Position numbers and translations under genes: made by a program. The notes beneath the pieces are model-generated. The model worked only from the letters and a program-made list of their open reading frames with translations, made no database searches and was not told the origin of the DNA. From Gammaproteobacteria bacterium (GTDB lineage: Bacteria > Pseudomonadota > Gammaproteobacteria > Burkholderiales > Burkholderiaceae_C), in NCBI GenBank assembly GCA_018828125.1, contig JAHJWB010000020.1, forward strand, positions 1 through 49,784: DNA of 49,784 bases, in the 5' to 3' direction. Of this stretch, positions 13,883 to 22,305 are shown piece by piece (position 1 is the stretch's first letter; each line of letters starts with the position of its first letter).

Positions 13883-14902
13883 ATGTCTTCTCTTCTTCCA
13901 TCCATTGCGGTTTACGGTGCTACCGGTCATACCGGGCAATTTGTGGTGCAACAAGCCTTGTTGCGTGGCATGAACGTGGTGGCAGTCGGGCGCAGCGCCG
14001 GGCGGCTTGAGGCGCTGTTTTCTCCTGCGGTTGTGCGCCGTGTGGCGGATTTCGGCGACGCCCGCGCACTGGAGCAGGCCTTCAGGGGCTGCGGGCTGGT
14101 CGTCAATTGCGTAGGGCCCTTTCTGGACAGCGCGCCCCCGGTGGCCCAGGCGGCGTTGCGTGCGGGCTGCCATTACATCGATGTCACGGCAGAGCAACCC
14201 AGCGCCATCGCCAGCTTCGCCGAACTGCACGCTCCCGCATTGGCCGCAGGTCGCGTGGTGATCCCCGCGGCGGGGTTCTATGGTGGCCTGGCTGACTTGC
14301 TGGCCACCGCACTGGCGGCGCCAGGGCCCATTGACGAGATTACCGTCGCCATGGGGCTGGACCGCTGGTGGCCCACTGCGGGAACCCGCCTGACAGGCGA
14401 GCGCAACAAGGCGCAGCGCCTTGTGGTGCAGGGCGGACGGCTGGTGCCTTTGGCACCTTCGCCGGAGGTTCCCGACTGGACGTTTGCATCGCCCTTGGGC
14501 ACCTACAGCATGGTGGAACTGCCGTTCAGCGAGATGATTACGTTGGCGCACCACCTCCCGGCGCGCAACATCCGTTCATTGATCAACCAATCAGCGCTTG
14601 CAGATATCAGAGACGCAAGCACGCCACCGCCCATGGCAGTTGACGACAACGGCCGGTCCGCCCAGCGCTTTGAAATCGTGGTGCGACTGGTGCAAAACGG
14701 TTTGACGCGTGTCGCTGGCGTGCGGGGGCAGGACATCTACGCTGTGACGGCGCCGGTTGTCATTGAAGCCGCGCAACGCCTGATGAACCCGGCCCTTCAG
14801 CGCAGTGGAGCCTTGGCGATGGGCGAGGCGGTCAATGCCATCGACATGCTGCGTGCGCTGCACGGCCAGGCGCTGGAGGTGTTTGGGGACGGCTTGGTGT
14901 AG
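13883..14902 (+). CDS. Saccharopine dehydrogenase-like NAD(P)-binding protein
   Basis: A 339-residue protein with an N-terminal Rossmann fold (SIAVYGATGHTGQFVVQQAL, GxxGxxG pattern at about residues 9-16) and the middle region typical of the saccharopine dehydrogenase-like/trans-acting enoyl reductase family (CVGPFLDSAPPVAQAALRAGCHYIDVTAEQ). The substrate is unknown; the family includes reductases acting on lipids and amino-acid adducts. The start is the ATG at 13883 after an AAAAGG ribosome site. It is strongly predicted to be under the TetR repressor encoded divergently. Confidence 0.88.
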   Translation: MSSLLPSIAVYGATGHTGQFVVQQALLRGMNVVAVGRSAGRLEALFSPAVVRRVADFGDARALEQAFRGCGLVVNCVGPFLDSAPPVAQAALRAGCHYIDVTAEQPSAIASFAELHAPALAAGRVVIPAAGFYGGLADLLATALAAPGPIDEITVAMGLDRWWPTAGTRLTGERNKAQRLVVQGGRLVPLAPSPEVPDWTFASPLGTYSMVELPFSEMITLAHHLPARNIRSLINQSALADIRDASTPPPMAVDDNGRSAQRFEIVVRLVQNGLTRVAGVRGQDIYAVTAPVVIEAAQRLMNPALQRSGALAMGEAVNAIDMLRALHGQALEVFGDGLV

Positions 14903-15233
14903 AGCGCACGGTCAGAGGTGCATGTCGCGCGCGTTGCCGTACGGAGGCTGCGGGTGGCAGAGCGCCATCTCACGACGCCATGCTGGTTGTGGCCAGAACG
15001 ACGCGCTTGTTGAGGTGCTGAAAAACCGGCGTTCAAACAGGGCAGTAGACCGCTGGAATATTTGATGAAAATAGGCGTTAGCGTTGTCAGGAAAGCGCCA
15101 TAAGCTATATATTTCGTAGCGTTGATCACTATCGTTCGGAGGGTAGATACGCATGGGACTGCTTTTGTCTAGCACCTGCGGCAGCATGGGCGGCTCATTG
15201 TCATCCGCGGCAGGTTTCACGCCGAATTAACCC
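14903..15233. other. 331-bp spacer without a convincing gene
   Basis: Lower GC than its surroundings. The only sizeable open frame is on the minus strand (14912-15220, 102 codons); it has no recognised domain, a strange composition at its end, and no clear ribosome site. It could be an orphan small protein or a remnant. I see no terminator or repeat here. Confidence 0.4.
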
Positions 15234-16364
15234 ATGGCCCAGTACACCCTCTACGGCGCTCCGATCAGCTATTTCACAGGCAAGGTGCGCGCGTACCTGG
15301 ACTGGAAGGGGCTGCCCTATCACGAAGTGCTGGCAACTGCTGACACCTTTCGCGAGGTGATACTGCCGCGCGCCGGGTTTCCCGTGATTCCCATCGTCGT
15401 AACCGACGCAGGCGAAACGTTGCAAGACACCACGGACATCATCGCCGCCCTGGAGCTGCGTCACCCCACACCAGCACTCGCGCCGCGGGGTGCGCTGCAG
15501 CGGCTGGCGGTGGCATTGCTGGAGTTGTATGGCGATGAATGGCTGGTAATTCCGGCCATGCACTACCGCTGGCACCACAACCGCGAGTGGGCCCAGCGTG
15601 CATTCGGCGAAACCAACGCGCCGACGGCGTCGCCCGAGGAGCAGATCGCCGTCGGCATGCAGCGGGCTGGCCCTTTTGCCCAAGCTGCGGTGCGGCTGGG
15701 CGCAGGCACACCGCAGATGCGAGCAGCGGTGGAAAAGTCATACGAGGCCTTGCTGGCGGAGCTGGACGCGCATTTTCAGGCGCTGCCCTATGCGCTGGGG
15801 CGTCGGCCGTCGATGGCGGACTTTGGGCTCTATGGACCGCTTTACGCGCATCAGTACCGCGATCCAGCGAGCGGCGACATCATGCGACGCTTGGCCCCCC
15901 ACGTGGTGCGGTGGATCGAGCGGCTGCAGAGCCCACCGACTGTCTCAGGAGGGCATGCCAACGATTTTGAAGCCGACACCATCCCCGCGACGCTGGAGCC
16001 GATCCTGCGAAGGCAGATGCGCGAGCAGATGCCGGTGCTCGCAGACAGTGCGATGCGATTGACGCAATGGCTGCAGGATCACCCTGGCGAAAGTGTTCCG
16101 CGCGCAATCGGCATGCACGGGTTTGAGCTGGAAGGCGTGCAGGGCGAGCGCATTGTCCGACCGTACAGCCTGTGGATGATGCAGCGTGCGCGAGATGTGT
16201 ATTGTTCGCTCAAAGGTGAGGACCGCACGCGAGCCGATACCTGGCTGGATCATGTTGGGGGAGGGCAATTTCGCTTGTTCCAGGACCCGCCGCGTCTGGT
16301 GCGTAGCGGTCTGAGCGTGGCGCTCGCGCCGAACAACGGCGAGGCGCAAGGGCTAATGCGCTAA
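15234..16364 (+). CDS. Glutathione S-transferase family protein with extended C-terminus
   Basis: A 376-residue protein starting with a thioredoxin-like GST N-domain (YTLYGAPISYFTGKVRAYLDWKGLPY, then GFPVIPIVVTDAGETLQDTTDIIAAL, with the cis-Pro before the Ile and the Glu/Asp that hold glutathione). A helical GST C-domain follows to about residue 230 (GRRPSMADFGLYGPLYAH). A typical GST ends near 220-240 residues, so about 130 residues are extra; that tail has no motif I recognise. The catalytic residue is unclear. It may detoxify electrophiles, which would fit the TetR-controlled oxidoreductase upstream, but a functional link is only positional. Confidence 0.85.
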   Translation: MAQYTLYGAPISYFTGKVRAYLDWKGLPYHEVLATADTFREVILPRAGFPVIPIVVTDAGETLQDTTDIIAALELRHPTPALAPRGALQRLAVALLELYGDEWLVIPAMHYRWHHNREWAQRAFGETNAPTASPEEQIAVGMQRAGPFAQAAVRLGAGTPQMRAAVEKSYEALLAELDAHFQALPYALGRRPSMADFGLYGPLYAHQYRDPASGDIMRRLAPHVVRWIERLQSPPTVSGGHANDFEADTIPATLEPILRRQMREQMPVLADSAMRLTQWLQDHPGESVPRAIGMHGFELEGVQGERIVRPYSLWMMQRARDVYCSLKGEDRTRADTWLDHVGGGQFRLFQDPPRLVRSGLSVALAPNNGEAQGLMR

Positions 16365-16503
16365 CTGGATGCTGGCGTTCCAGCCTTCACGCGAGGGCTG
16401 TGCCAGGCATCGCAGTGAATCTACCGCTTGGTTGAGGCCCTGCGTCAACCCCGGCGGGCTGGCCGTCCCCCGTCCCTCGTCCGCGGCTCATCGGCTTACC
16501 GGC

Positions 16504-17538
16504 TCAATGGTCTGCGCACGATACGTTCAGCCCAGCCAACCCCGCCAGCCTTTGCATGTGCGACCGGTTGTCCATGCACGCCTGACGTTGCGCCTCTGCC
16601 GCTTTTTGCTGTGCCGTGCGGGTGGCGGCTTCGCGCTCTGCTAGCAATTGCGCCACACGTTCCCGGATCTGCGGCATGGCGGCCAGTGCGGCTTTTTCGC
16701 CTTCCAGAATCGCTGCGGCGCGCTGGCTGAAATCGGTCGCGCCAATGTCCAGCACCTTGGGGCGGATGATGATGTCGGCCCGTGCCAGCTCCGCCTCGCC
16801 CAGTTTCTGGCCCATGATGGCAATGGACTGGTTCAGCGCGCCCAGCAGGTTGCCCGGCGACTGGCCGCGGGCCTTGTTGGAGATATCGACCGCCACCACC
16901 ACATCGGCGCCCAGCTGCCGCGCGGCGTCCACCGGCACGGGGCTCACAATGCCGCCGTCCACAAAGTGGAATTTGCCGATGGTGACGGGCTGAAACACTC
17001 CCGGGACACTGCTGGACGCTCGCACCGCCTGGCCGGTATTGCCGCGTGCAAACACCGTGCGCTCGCCATCCTCCAGCCGTGTCGCAACAGCTACAAAGGG
17101 CTTGGACAATTGCTCCAGGGGCTTGCGGCGCACTTGTTCATTGACGTAGTCCTCCAGCTTCTGCCCCAGCACCAGCCCGCCCGACGAGAACTGCAAATCG
17201 CGGATCTTGGCCTCATCCAGGGCCACGGCCTTTTCCTGCAGCTCAAACGCATTCATGCCGCTGGCATACATCGCGCCCACCACGCTGCCGGCGCTGGTGC
17301 CGGCTACCACTGTCGGCGCAAAACCGTTGGCTTCCAGCATCTTGATGACGCCAATATGGGCAAAGCCTTTGGCCGCGCCACCACCCAGCGCAATACCGAC
17401 CTTGACGGGCACAGGTGATGCCGCAGCGGCGGGCACGGAGGCCGCTGGAGTGGCCTGTGTGAGGCCAGGCGGTGTGCTGCCACAGGCCGCCAGGGCGGCT
17501 GAGCCAAGAACGGTAGCGAGGCGGGAAAAGGCTTGCAT
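16504..17538 (-). CDS. Patatin-like phospholipase family lipoprotein (RssA-like)
   Basis: A 344-residue serine hydrolase of the patatin family. The signal sequence ends with lipobox LAAC, so Cys19 should be lipidated and the protein membrane-anchored. The glycine-rich oxyanion loop is LGGGAAKGFAHIG (residues 51-63), the nucleophile is Ser82 in GTSAGS, and the second catalytic residue is Asp194 in VDGGIVSPVPV. The C-terminal about 60 residues are a charged, Ala-rich helix. It is probably an esterase or phospholipase acting at the cell envelope. An Ala/Pro linker separates the lipobox from the domain. Confidence 0.92.
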   Translation of the reverse strand: MQAFSRLATVLGSAALAACGSTPPGLTQATPAASVPAAAASPVPVKVGIALGGGAAKGFAHIGVIKMLEANGFAPTVVAGTSAGSVVGAMYASGMNAFELQEKAVALDEAKIRDLQFSSGGLVLGQKLEDYVNEQVRRKPLEQLSKPFVAVATRLEDGERTVFARGNTGQAVRASSSVPGVFQPVTIGKFHFVDGGIVSPVPVDAARQLGADVVVAVDISNKARGQSPGNLLGALNQSIAIMGQKLGEAELARADIIIRPKVLDIGATDFSQRAAAILEGEKAALAAMPQIRERVAQLLAEREAATRTAQQKAAEAQRQACMDNRSHMQRLAGLAGLNVSCADH

Positions 17539-17600
17539 ATGTGTGCGGGGAGCACTGGCGGCGGGTAGCAGTGGACTAGCTGAAAGAGTAAAGCGGTAGA

Positions 17601-17700
17601 TGCTATAAAAAAGAAGCTGGCACCGCTTGATTTAAAAGGGTTTCAGATACTTTTCTATCTGAATCTCTTTATATGCAAGCGCTACCAGCTATATTTTTTG
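17601..17700. repeat. AGCGCT palindrome copy 3, with an enlarged loop
   Basis: Left arm ATAAAAAAGAAGCTGGCACC, right arm AAGCGCTACCAGCTATATTT. Instead of the usual few bases, about 40 bp separate the arms, and this loop holds its own hairpin (CAGATA...TATCTG). It lies in the spacer upstream of the patatin-like gene and downstream of yqeY. Confidence 0.8.
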
Positions 17701-17708
17701 ATGCCTGG

Positions 17709-17734
17709 CCCGTTGAATCGCCTTGATCAACGGG
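17709..17734 (-). terminator. Possible stop hairpin after yqeY
   Basis: CCCGTTGA / TCAACGGG stem (8 bp) just beyond the yqeY stop. No T-run follows on the minus strand, so termination is uncertain. Confidence 0.4.
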
Positions 17735-17749
17735 GCTGGTGCACGTGGC

Positions 17750-18196
17750 TCAATTCGCCAATGCCGCCTTCACCACAGCCGACACCTGGCCCATATCGGC
17801 CTTGCCTGCCAAGCGGGTCTTGACTACGCCCATGACCTTGCCCATGTCGCCTGGCCCTGCAGCGCCGAGTTCAGCGACGATGGCTTTCACGGCGGCCAGC
17901 GTTTCTTCGGCCGACATGCGCTCGGGCAGGTAAGCCTGCAGCACGGCCATCTCGGTTTTTTCCTTGTCGGCCAGGTCCTGCCGGCCTGCGGCTTCAAAAG
18001 CGGTGATCGAGTCCTTGCGCTGCTTGATGAGCTTGTCCACGATGGCCACCACTGCCACGTCGTCCAGTTCAATGCGCTCGTCCACTTCCTTTTGCTTCAT
18101 CGCGGCCTGCAGCAGGCGGATGGTGCCCAGGCGTTCGCTGTCCTTGGCGCGCATGGCGGTTTTCATGTCTTCGGTGATCTGTGCTTTGAGGCTCAT
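17750..18196 (-). CDS. yqeY: GatB/YqeY domain-containing protein
   Basis: A 148-residue free-standing YqeY domain, homologous to the tRNA-binding tail of amidotransferase GatB. Motifs: MSLKAQITEDMKTAMRAKDS at the start, AYLPERMSAEE in the middle, and GDMGKVMGVVKTRLAGKADMGQVSAVVK near the end. The role is unclear; the domain is thought to bind tRNA. It follows rpsU, a common bacterial order. A strong terminator separates the two here, so expression of yqeY may depend on read-through or its own promoter. Neither dnaG nor rpoD follows, unlike many genomes. Confidence 0.93.
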   Translation of the reverse strand: MSLKAQITEDMKTAMRAKDSERLGTIRLLQAAMKQKEVDERIELDDVAVVAIVDKLIKQRKDSITAFEAAGRQDLADKEKTEMAVLQAYLPERMSAEETLAAVKAIVAELGAAGPGDMGKVMGVVKTRLAGKADMGQVSAVVKAALAN

Positions 18197-18332
18197 GGCG
18201 GCTTCCTTTGGTCAGGTAGTGCAGGGGAACAGGGTTTGCCAAAAGGCTTTCTGGCTAGGCGTCAGCGCCGCAGACAGTAGTCTTGCTGCGGCAAGGCGCT
18301 GCAACGACGCCCGAGCGCCTTTTGGCAGACCC

Positions 18333-18375
18333 AAAAAACAAAAACCCGCGCTTGGCGTCCCTAGCGCGGGTTTTG
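18333..18375 (-). terminator. Intrinsic terminator of rpsU
   Basis: AAAACCCGCGC / GCGCGGGTTTT stem around a 13-base loop, followed on the minus strand by a T-rich tract (complement of the A-run at 18333-18344). It lies 32 bp after the rpsU stop. Confidence 0.9.
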
Positions 18376-18406
18376 GGATCCAAGCGAGAGGCTCGGAATC
18401 CGAAGA

Positions 18407-18619
18407 TCAGTACATCTTCTTGGGCAGTTGCATGCTGCGAACGCGCTTGTAGTGGCGCTTCACGGCGGCTGCCTTCTTGCGCTTGCGCTCGGCGGTGGGC
18501 TTCTCGTAGAACTCACGGGCGCGCAGGTCGGTCAGCAGGCCGAGCTTTTCAATGGTGCGCTTGAAGCGGCGCAGTGCAACGTCAAAGGGTTCGTTTTCTT
18601 TTACGCGGATCGTAGTCAT
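18407..18619 (-). CDS. rpsU: 30S ribosomal protein S21
   Basis: A 70-residue, very basic protein. [20 protein letters not shown], then the Lys/Arg-rich helix ([20 protein letters not shown]), are diagnostic for bS21, a small-subunit protein involved in initiation on mRNAs. Length equals the family norm. A TATAAT on the minus strand near 18750 gives a likely promoter and a leader of about 120 nt; an intrinsic terminator follows the gene, making it a monocistronic unit. Confidence 0.98.
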
Positions 18620-18747
18620 TAGCTAATGGTTTTCCAAGATGTTGCTCGCAGAGGGGCTTGGGGAGATCGGGCCTCAAGACCATGCGTAGCGGTTTCCCCG
18701 TCTGTAACTAGTATTTGGCCGACGGGGCATTGCCAGCAAAGCCGGAG

Positions 18748-18753
18748 ATTATA
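18748..18753 (-). promoter_or_regulatory. Likely -10 box of the rpsU promoter
   Basis: Perfect TATAAT on the minus strand in the context AGCTATAATCTCC. No good -35 hexamer is seen at 16-18 bp spacing, so the start is uncertain. The 413-bp stretch 18620-19032 holds this and the upstream region of the next gene; I saw nothing else in it. Confidence 0.55.
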
Positions 18754-19032
18754 GCTGAAAGAGCGCCAGCTGTGCTGCATTTTGATGCCAGCTTCCGCGC
18801 ACGTTGCGCGTGCAAGAGGGGTTCCCCACGCGGACATTCAGAACGCCTTTGGTGCTTCCACGCTTGAAAAGCGCACGTCAAGGGCCTGTGAGAGGCCCCA
18901 ATCGCGCGACTGCTTGCTTGCATATCGCACAAAACCGTAATGGCGTGGAAATTGCTTCGCGTTGTAACACTCATTCTCATTCATCGGCGGGTATCCCAGG
19001 TCATCAGCCCGGGCCGTCTTGCCGCAGACACC

Positions 19033-22000
19033 ATGGCATTCATGCACCGCGTATCGGGTTGGCTGGGCCGCCTCAGTGTGGGCCGCAAGCTCATGCTTAT
19101 CTATCTGCTGGACCTGACGGCCGTGATCTATGTGTCCAGCATCCTGATCCACGAAAAGTACCTGGCCATTGATTTCACCCGCAAGGAAATCGTGGGCACC
19201 ACCTACGCAGCGGTGGTGCGCGATGGGTTGATGGGGCAGTTTTTGGACCCTTCCCAGCAGCCTCCGCAGGTGGCCGAAGTGCTGACCCGACTGGCCGGGG
19301 TGCGTGCCGCACATGACGAGCAATTGCGTACGGCGGACGTGGGTCAACGTTTCAGCAACGCGCTGGAGCAGTTGCCCGTCAGTGCGCCCAAGGCCACGGA
19401 TGCCTTGTCGCTCACCCGCCAGCGCAGCCAGTTGCTGCGCGAGGGGCGCGAGCTGCTCACCACCGTGGGCAACCAGTCCAACCTCATCCTCGACCCGGAC
19501 CTGGACAGCTATTACGTGATGTCGCTGGTGGTGTTGCGGTTTCCTGAGCTGTTGCAGGCCGTGCACGACACGGTGATCTTTCTGAACGCGGCTCCGAGCG
19601 GGCGAGGGCCGCAGTGGTCGTCCGAGCTGCTGACGCTGGTAGGCCGACTGGACGCCGTGATGCTGGGCATTGAGTCGGACTACAACCAGGCCTTCATCGC
19701 AGGGTCGCCCGAAATGCGTGCGGCGCTGGCCCGCCAGCGTGAGGCGCTGAAGGCATCGCTCCAGAGCTTTCAGTCGTTGCTCCAAGGCATTGCCGCAGGC
19801 GAATCGCGCCTGACGATGGCGCAGGTCGGTGAGCAGCAGTCGCAAGTGCTGGGCGCGCTGCGTGATGCGTGGACCGTGGGCATCATGGACCTGGAGCGCC
19901 TGCTGCACCAGCGGGTGGACAGCCTGTTTGCGCGCATGTGGCTGCACCTGGGCACGGCGCTGGTGCTGCTGGGCTGCATTCTTTCGCTGGTGACCTTGGT
20001 CGCGCGCCAGATCGCCAAGCCGCTGCAGCAACTGGCCCGCGTGGCCGACGAGGTGCGCAAGAGCGGCGACCACACATTGCGCGCCCAGTGGAACAGCCGC
20101 GACGAAATCGGACGCCTGGTCACAGCGTTCAACGAGATGCTCTCGCAACTCGACCGCGACCGCTTGCTGCAGCAGGAACTGGCTGCCAGCGCCCGTGCAT
20201 CCGAGGCGCAGCGAGAGCTGGTGGAAGCGTTCCCGATCCCGATGGTGGTCACTTCGGTTCCTGAACACGAGGTGCTGCATTCCAACGCCCCAGCCGCGCA
20301 TTGGCTGAACGGTTGCACGACCGACCCCTGGGCCGCGGGGCTGGAGCCGGGTGTCCGCGCGCGGTTCTTTCAGCGGCTGGCTGACCAAGGCTCGGTGGAC
20401 GAATTTGAGGTGCGCTGGAAGGGCAGCCCGGAGCCCTCCTGGGCGGTGTTGTCGGCGCGCCGCCTGATTTTTCAGGGGCGCGACGCAGTGCTGACCGCGT
20501 TCACGCCCATCAATGTGCTCAAGGTGATGGAGCAACGGCTGGAGCTGTGGGCCAAGGTGTTTGAAGCCTCGTCCGAGGGCATCATCATCATGAACGCCGA
20601 GCAGCAGATCATCAGCGTGAACAAGGCGTTTTGCCGCAGCACGCACTACGACTTCTATGAAGTCATCGGCGAAGACCTGGGCTTTTTGCTGGAAGAGGCC
20701 GGAGGCGAGCCACTGTCGGCCCAAATCAACCGCACCATGCTCGAAAAGGAATCGTGGCAGGGCGAGGTGCGGTTTCGCCGCCGTTCGGGCGAGACGTATC
20801 CAGCCTGGCTCATGGTGTCGGCCGTGCGCGAGAGCAAGGGCGGCCCGGTGGCCAACCACATCGGCATCGCCATCGACATCACCGACCGCAAGCTCAATGA
20901 AGAGCGCATCCAGTTCCTGGCGCACCACGATGTGCTGACTAAGCTGCCCAACCGCTCGCTGTGCGTGCAGCGCTTGCAGATGGCGTTGGCGCAGGCCCCC
21001 ATCACGGGCGAAAAGGTGGCGGTGTTGTTCATCGACCTGGACCGCTTCAAGGCCATCAACGACACGCTGGGTCACCACATTGGCGATGGCCTGTTGCGCT
21101 CGGTGGCCGGGCGCCTGACCCAGGCCGTGCGCAGCCGCGATACGGTGAGCCGCCTGGGCGGCGACGAGTTTGTGGTGGTAATGCGCGACGTGGCTGGGCG
21201 CGAAGACGTGCAGCAGCTGGTGGAGCGGCGCCTGATCCCGCTCATCCGGCAAAGCCACCCGGTGGAGGGCCATGAACTGAATGTGTCCTGCAGCGTGGGC
21301 ATTGCGGTGTACCCCGACGACGGTAGCGACATTGACGAGCTGATGCGCCGTGCCGACGCGGCGATGTACGAGGCCAAGACCACCGGGCGCGACATGGCGC
21401 TGTTCTATTCAATGGAAACCGATCAGCGCGCGCTGGCCCGCCAGTCGATGGAGCAGCAACTGCGTCGCGCGCTGGAACGCAACGAGTTCACCTTGCACTA
21501 CCAGCCGCGCCTGGCCGCCAAGGGCGCGCGCCTGCTGGGGGTAGAGGCGCTGCTGCGCTGGAGCAACCCCACGCTGGGTCATATCCCGCCCAGCGAGTTC
21601 ATCCCGATTGCCGAAGAGACCGGCATGATCCGCGCGATTGGCAGCTGGGTGCTGCAGCAGGCGTGCGAACAATGGGTGCGCTGGCAGCCCGTGGCGACCG
21701 ACGCCACCCGCGGCACGGCGGCACATCCGCTGGCCGATGTGTCGATCTCGGTCAACCTGTCGGCCGCGCAAATGGCCGACCCGCTGCTGGTGCCCGACAT
21801 TGAGGCCCTGCTGGCCCGCACCGGCATGCCCCCGCACCGGCTGGAGCTGGAGATCACCGAGTCACAGCTGATGGACAACGCCCACGCGGCCGAACAGCAA
21901 CTGGCCGCCCTCAAGTCGCTCGGCGTGCAGTTGTCCATCGACGACTTCGGCACCGGCTATTCCAGCCTGGCGTATCTCAAGCGTTTCGACATTGACCGCC

Positions 22001-22269
22001 TCAAAGTCGACAAATCGTTTGTGCACGACATGCTGAGCAATCCCGCCGACATGGCCATCACCCGCGCCATCATTGCGCTGGGCCACACGCTGGGTCTGAA
22101 GATCGTGGCCGAAGGCGTTGAGGACTTGGCCACCGCACAGGTGCTGGGCGTGCTGGACTGTGAAGAGCTGCAGGGCTATTACTTCAGCCGCCCGCTGCCG
22201 GTGGAGCAGCTGGAAACCTGGGCGCGCCAACACCGCGGATTGGCAGCGCGGGAGGTTGCGGCAGCGTAG
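19033..22269 (+). CDS. Membrane GGDEF-EAL protein with HAMP and PAS domains
   Basis: A 1078-residue c-di-GMP enzyme. A transmembrane helix near residues 18-37 and another near 305-325 flank an approximately 265-residue mainly helical periplasmic sensor region. A HAMP segment follows (IAKPLQQLARVADEVRKSGD), then two PAS-like segments (about 390-500 and 510-620). GGDEF is intact (LGGDEF, residues 708-713) and so is EAL (GVEALLRW, Glu838; NLSAAQM; LEITES; DDFGTGYSSLAYLK; VAEGVED). Both activities are possible. The start at ATG 19033 (MAFMHRVSGW) gives a normal membrane N-terminus; the frame is open 93 bp upstream and the ATG at 19042 is also possible. It stands alone between rpsU and a convergent flavoprotein gene. 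Confidence 0.92.
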   Translation: MAFMHRVSGWLGRLSVGRKLMLIYLLDLTAVIYVSSILIHEKYLAIDFTRKEIVGTTYAAVVRDGLMGQFLDPSQQPPQVAEVLTRLAGVRAAHDEQLRTADVGQRFSNALEQLPVSAPKATDALSLTRQRSQLLREGRELLTTVGNQSNLILDPDLDSYYVMSLVVLRFPELLQAVHDTVIFLNAAPSGRGPQWSSELLTLVGRLDAVMLGIESDYNQAFIAGSPEMRAALARQREALKASLQSFQSLLQGIAAGESRLTMAQVGEQQSQVLGALRDAWTVGIMDLERLLHQRVDSLFARMWLHLGTALVLLGCILSLVTLVARQIAKPLQQLARVADEVRKSGDHTLRAQWNSRDEIGRLVTAFNEMLSQLDRDRLLQQELAASARASEAQRELVEAFPIPMVVTSVPEHEVLHSNAPAAHWLNGCTTDPWAAGLEPGVRARFFQRLADQGSVDEFEVRWKGSPEPSWAVLSARRLIFQGRDAVLTAFTPINVLKVMEQRLELWAKVFEASSEGIIIMNAEQQIISVNKAFCRSTHYDFYEVIGEDLGFLLEEAGGEPLSAQINRTMLEKESWQGEVRFRRRSGETYPAWLMVSAVRESKGGPVANHIGIAIDITDRKLNEERIQFLAHHDVLTKLPNRSLCVQRLQMALAQAPITGEKVAVLFIDLDRFKAINDTLGHHIGDGLLRSVAGRLTQAVRSRDTVSRLGGDEFVVVMRDVAGREDVQQLVERRLIPLIRQSHPVEGHELNVSCSVGIAVYPDDGSDIDELMRRADAAMYEAKTTGRDMALFYSMETDQRALARQSMEQQLRRALERNEFTLHYQPRLAAKGARLLGVEALLRWSNPTLGHIPPSEFIPIAEETGMIRAIGSWVLQQACEQWVRWQPVATDATRGTAAHPLADVSISVNLSAAQMADPLLVPDIEALLARTGMPPHRLELEITESQLMDNAHAAEQQLAALKSLGVQLSIDDFGTGYSSLAYLKRFDIDRLKVDKSFVHDMLSNPADMAITRAIIALGHTLGLKIVAEGVEDLATAQVLGVLDCEELQGYYFSRPLPVEQLETWARQHRGLAAREVAAA

Positions 22270-22305
22270 AGGTCAAGCGGGAGGAAGACCCGTTGGGCCT
22301 GGGCC

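Noticed and set aside
14912..15220. 102-codon minus-strand gene
   Set aside because: No ribosome site, no domain and odd composition; kept only as a note on the spacer.
17723..17730. FNR-type or other regulator site at TGATCAA
   Set aside because: The half-sites have no spacer of the right length and are part of a simple stem after yqeY.
18838..21273. 811-codon open frame on the minus strand
   Set aside because: Antisense to the GGDEF-EAL gene; His/Gln/Arg-rich product typical of a shadow frame.
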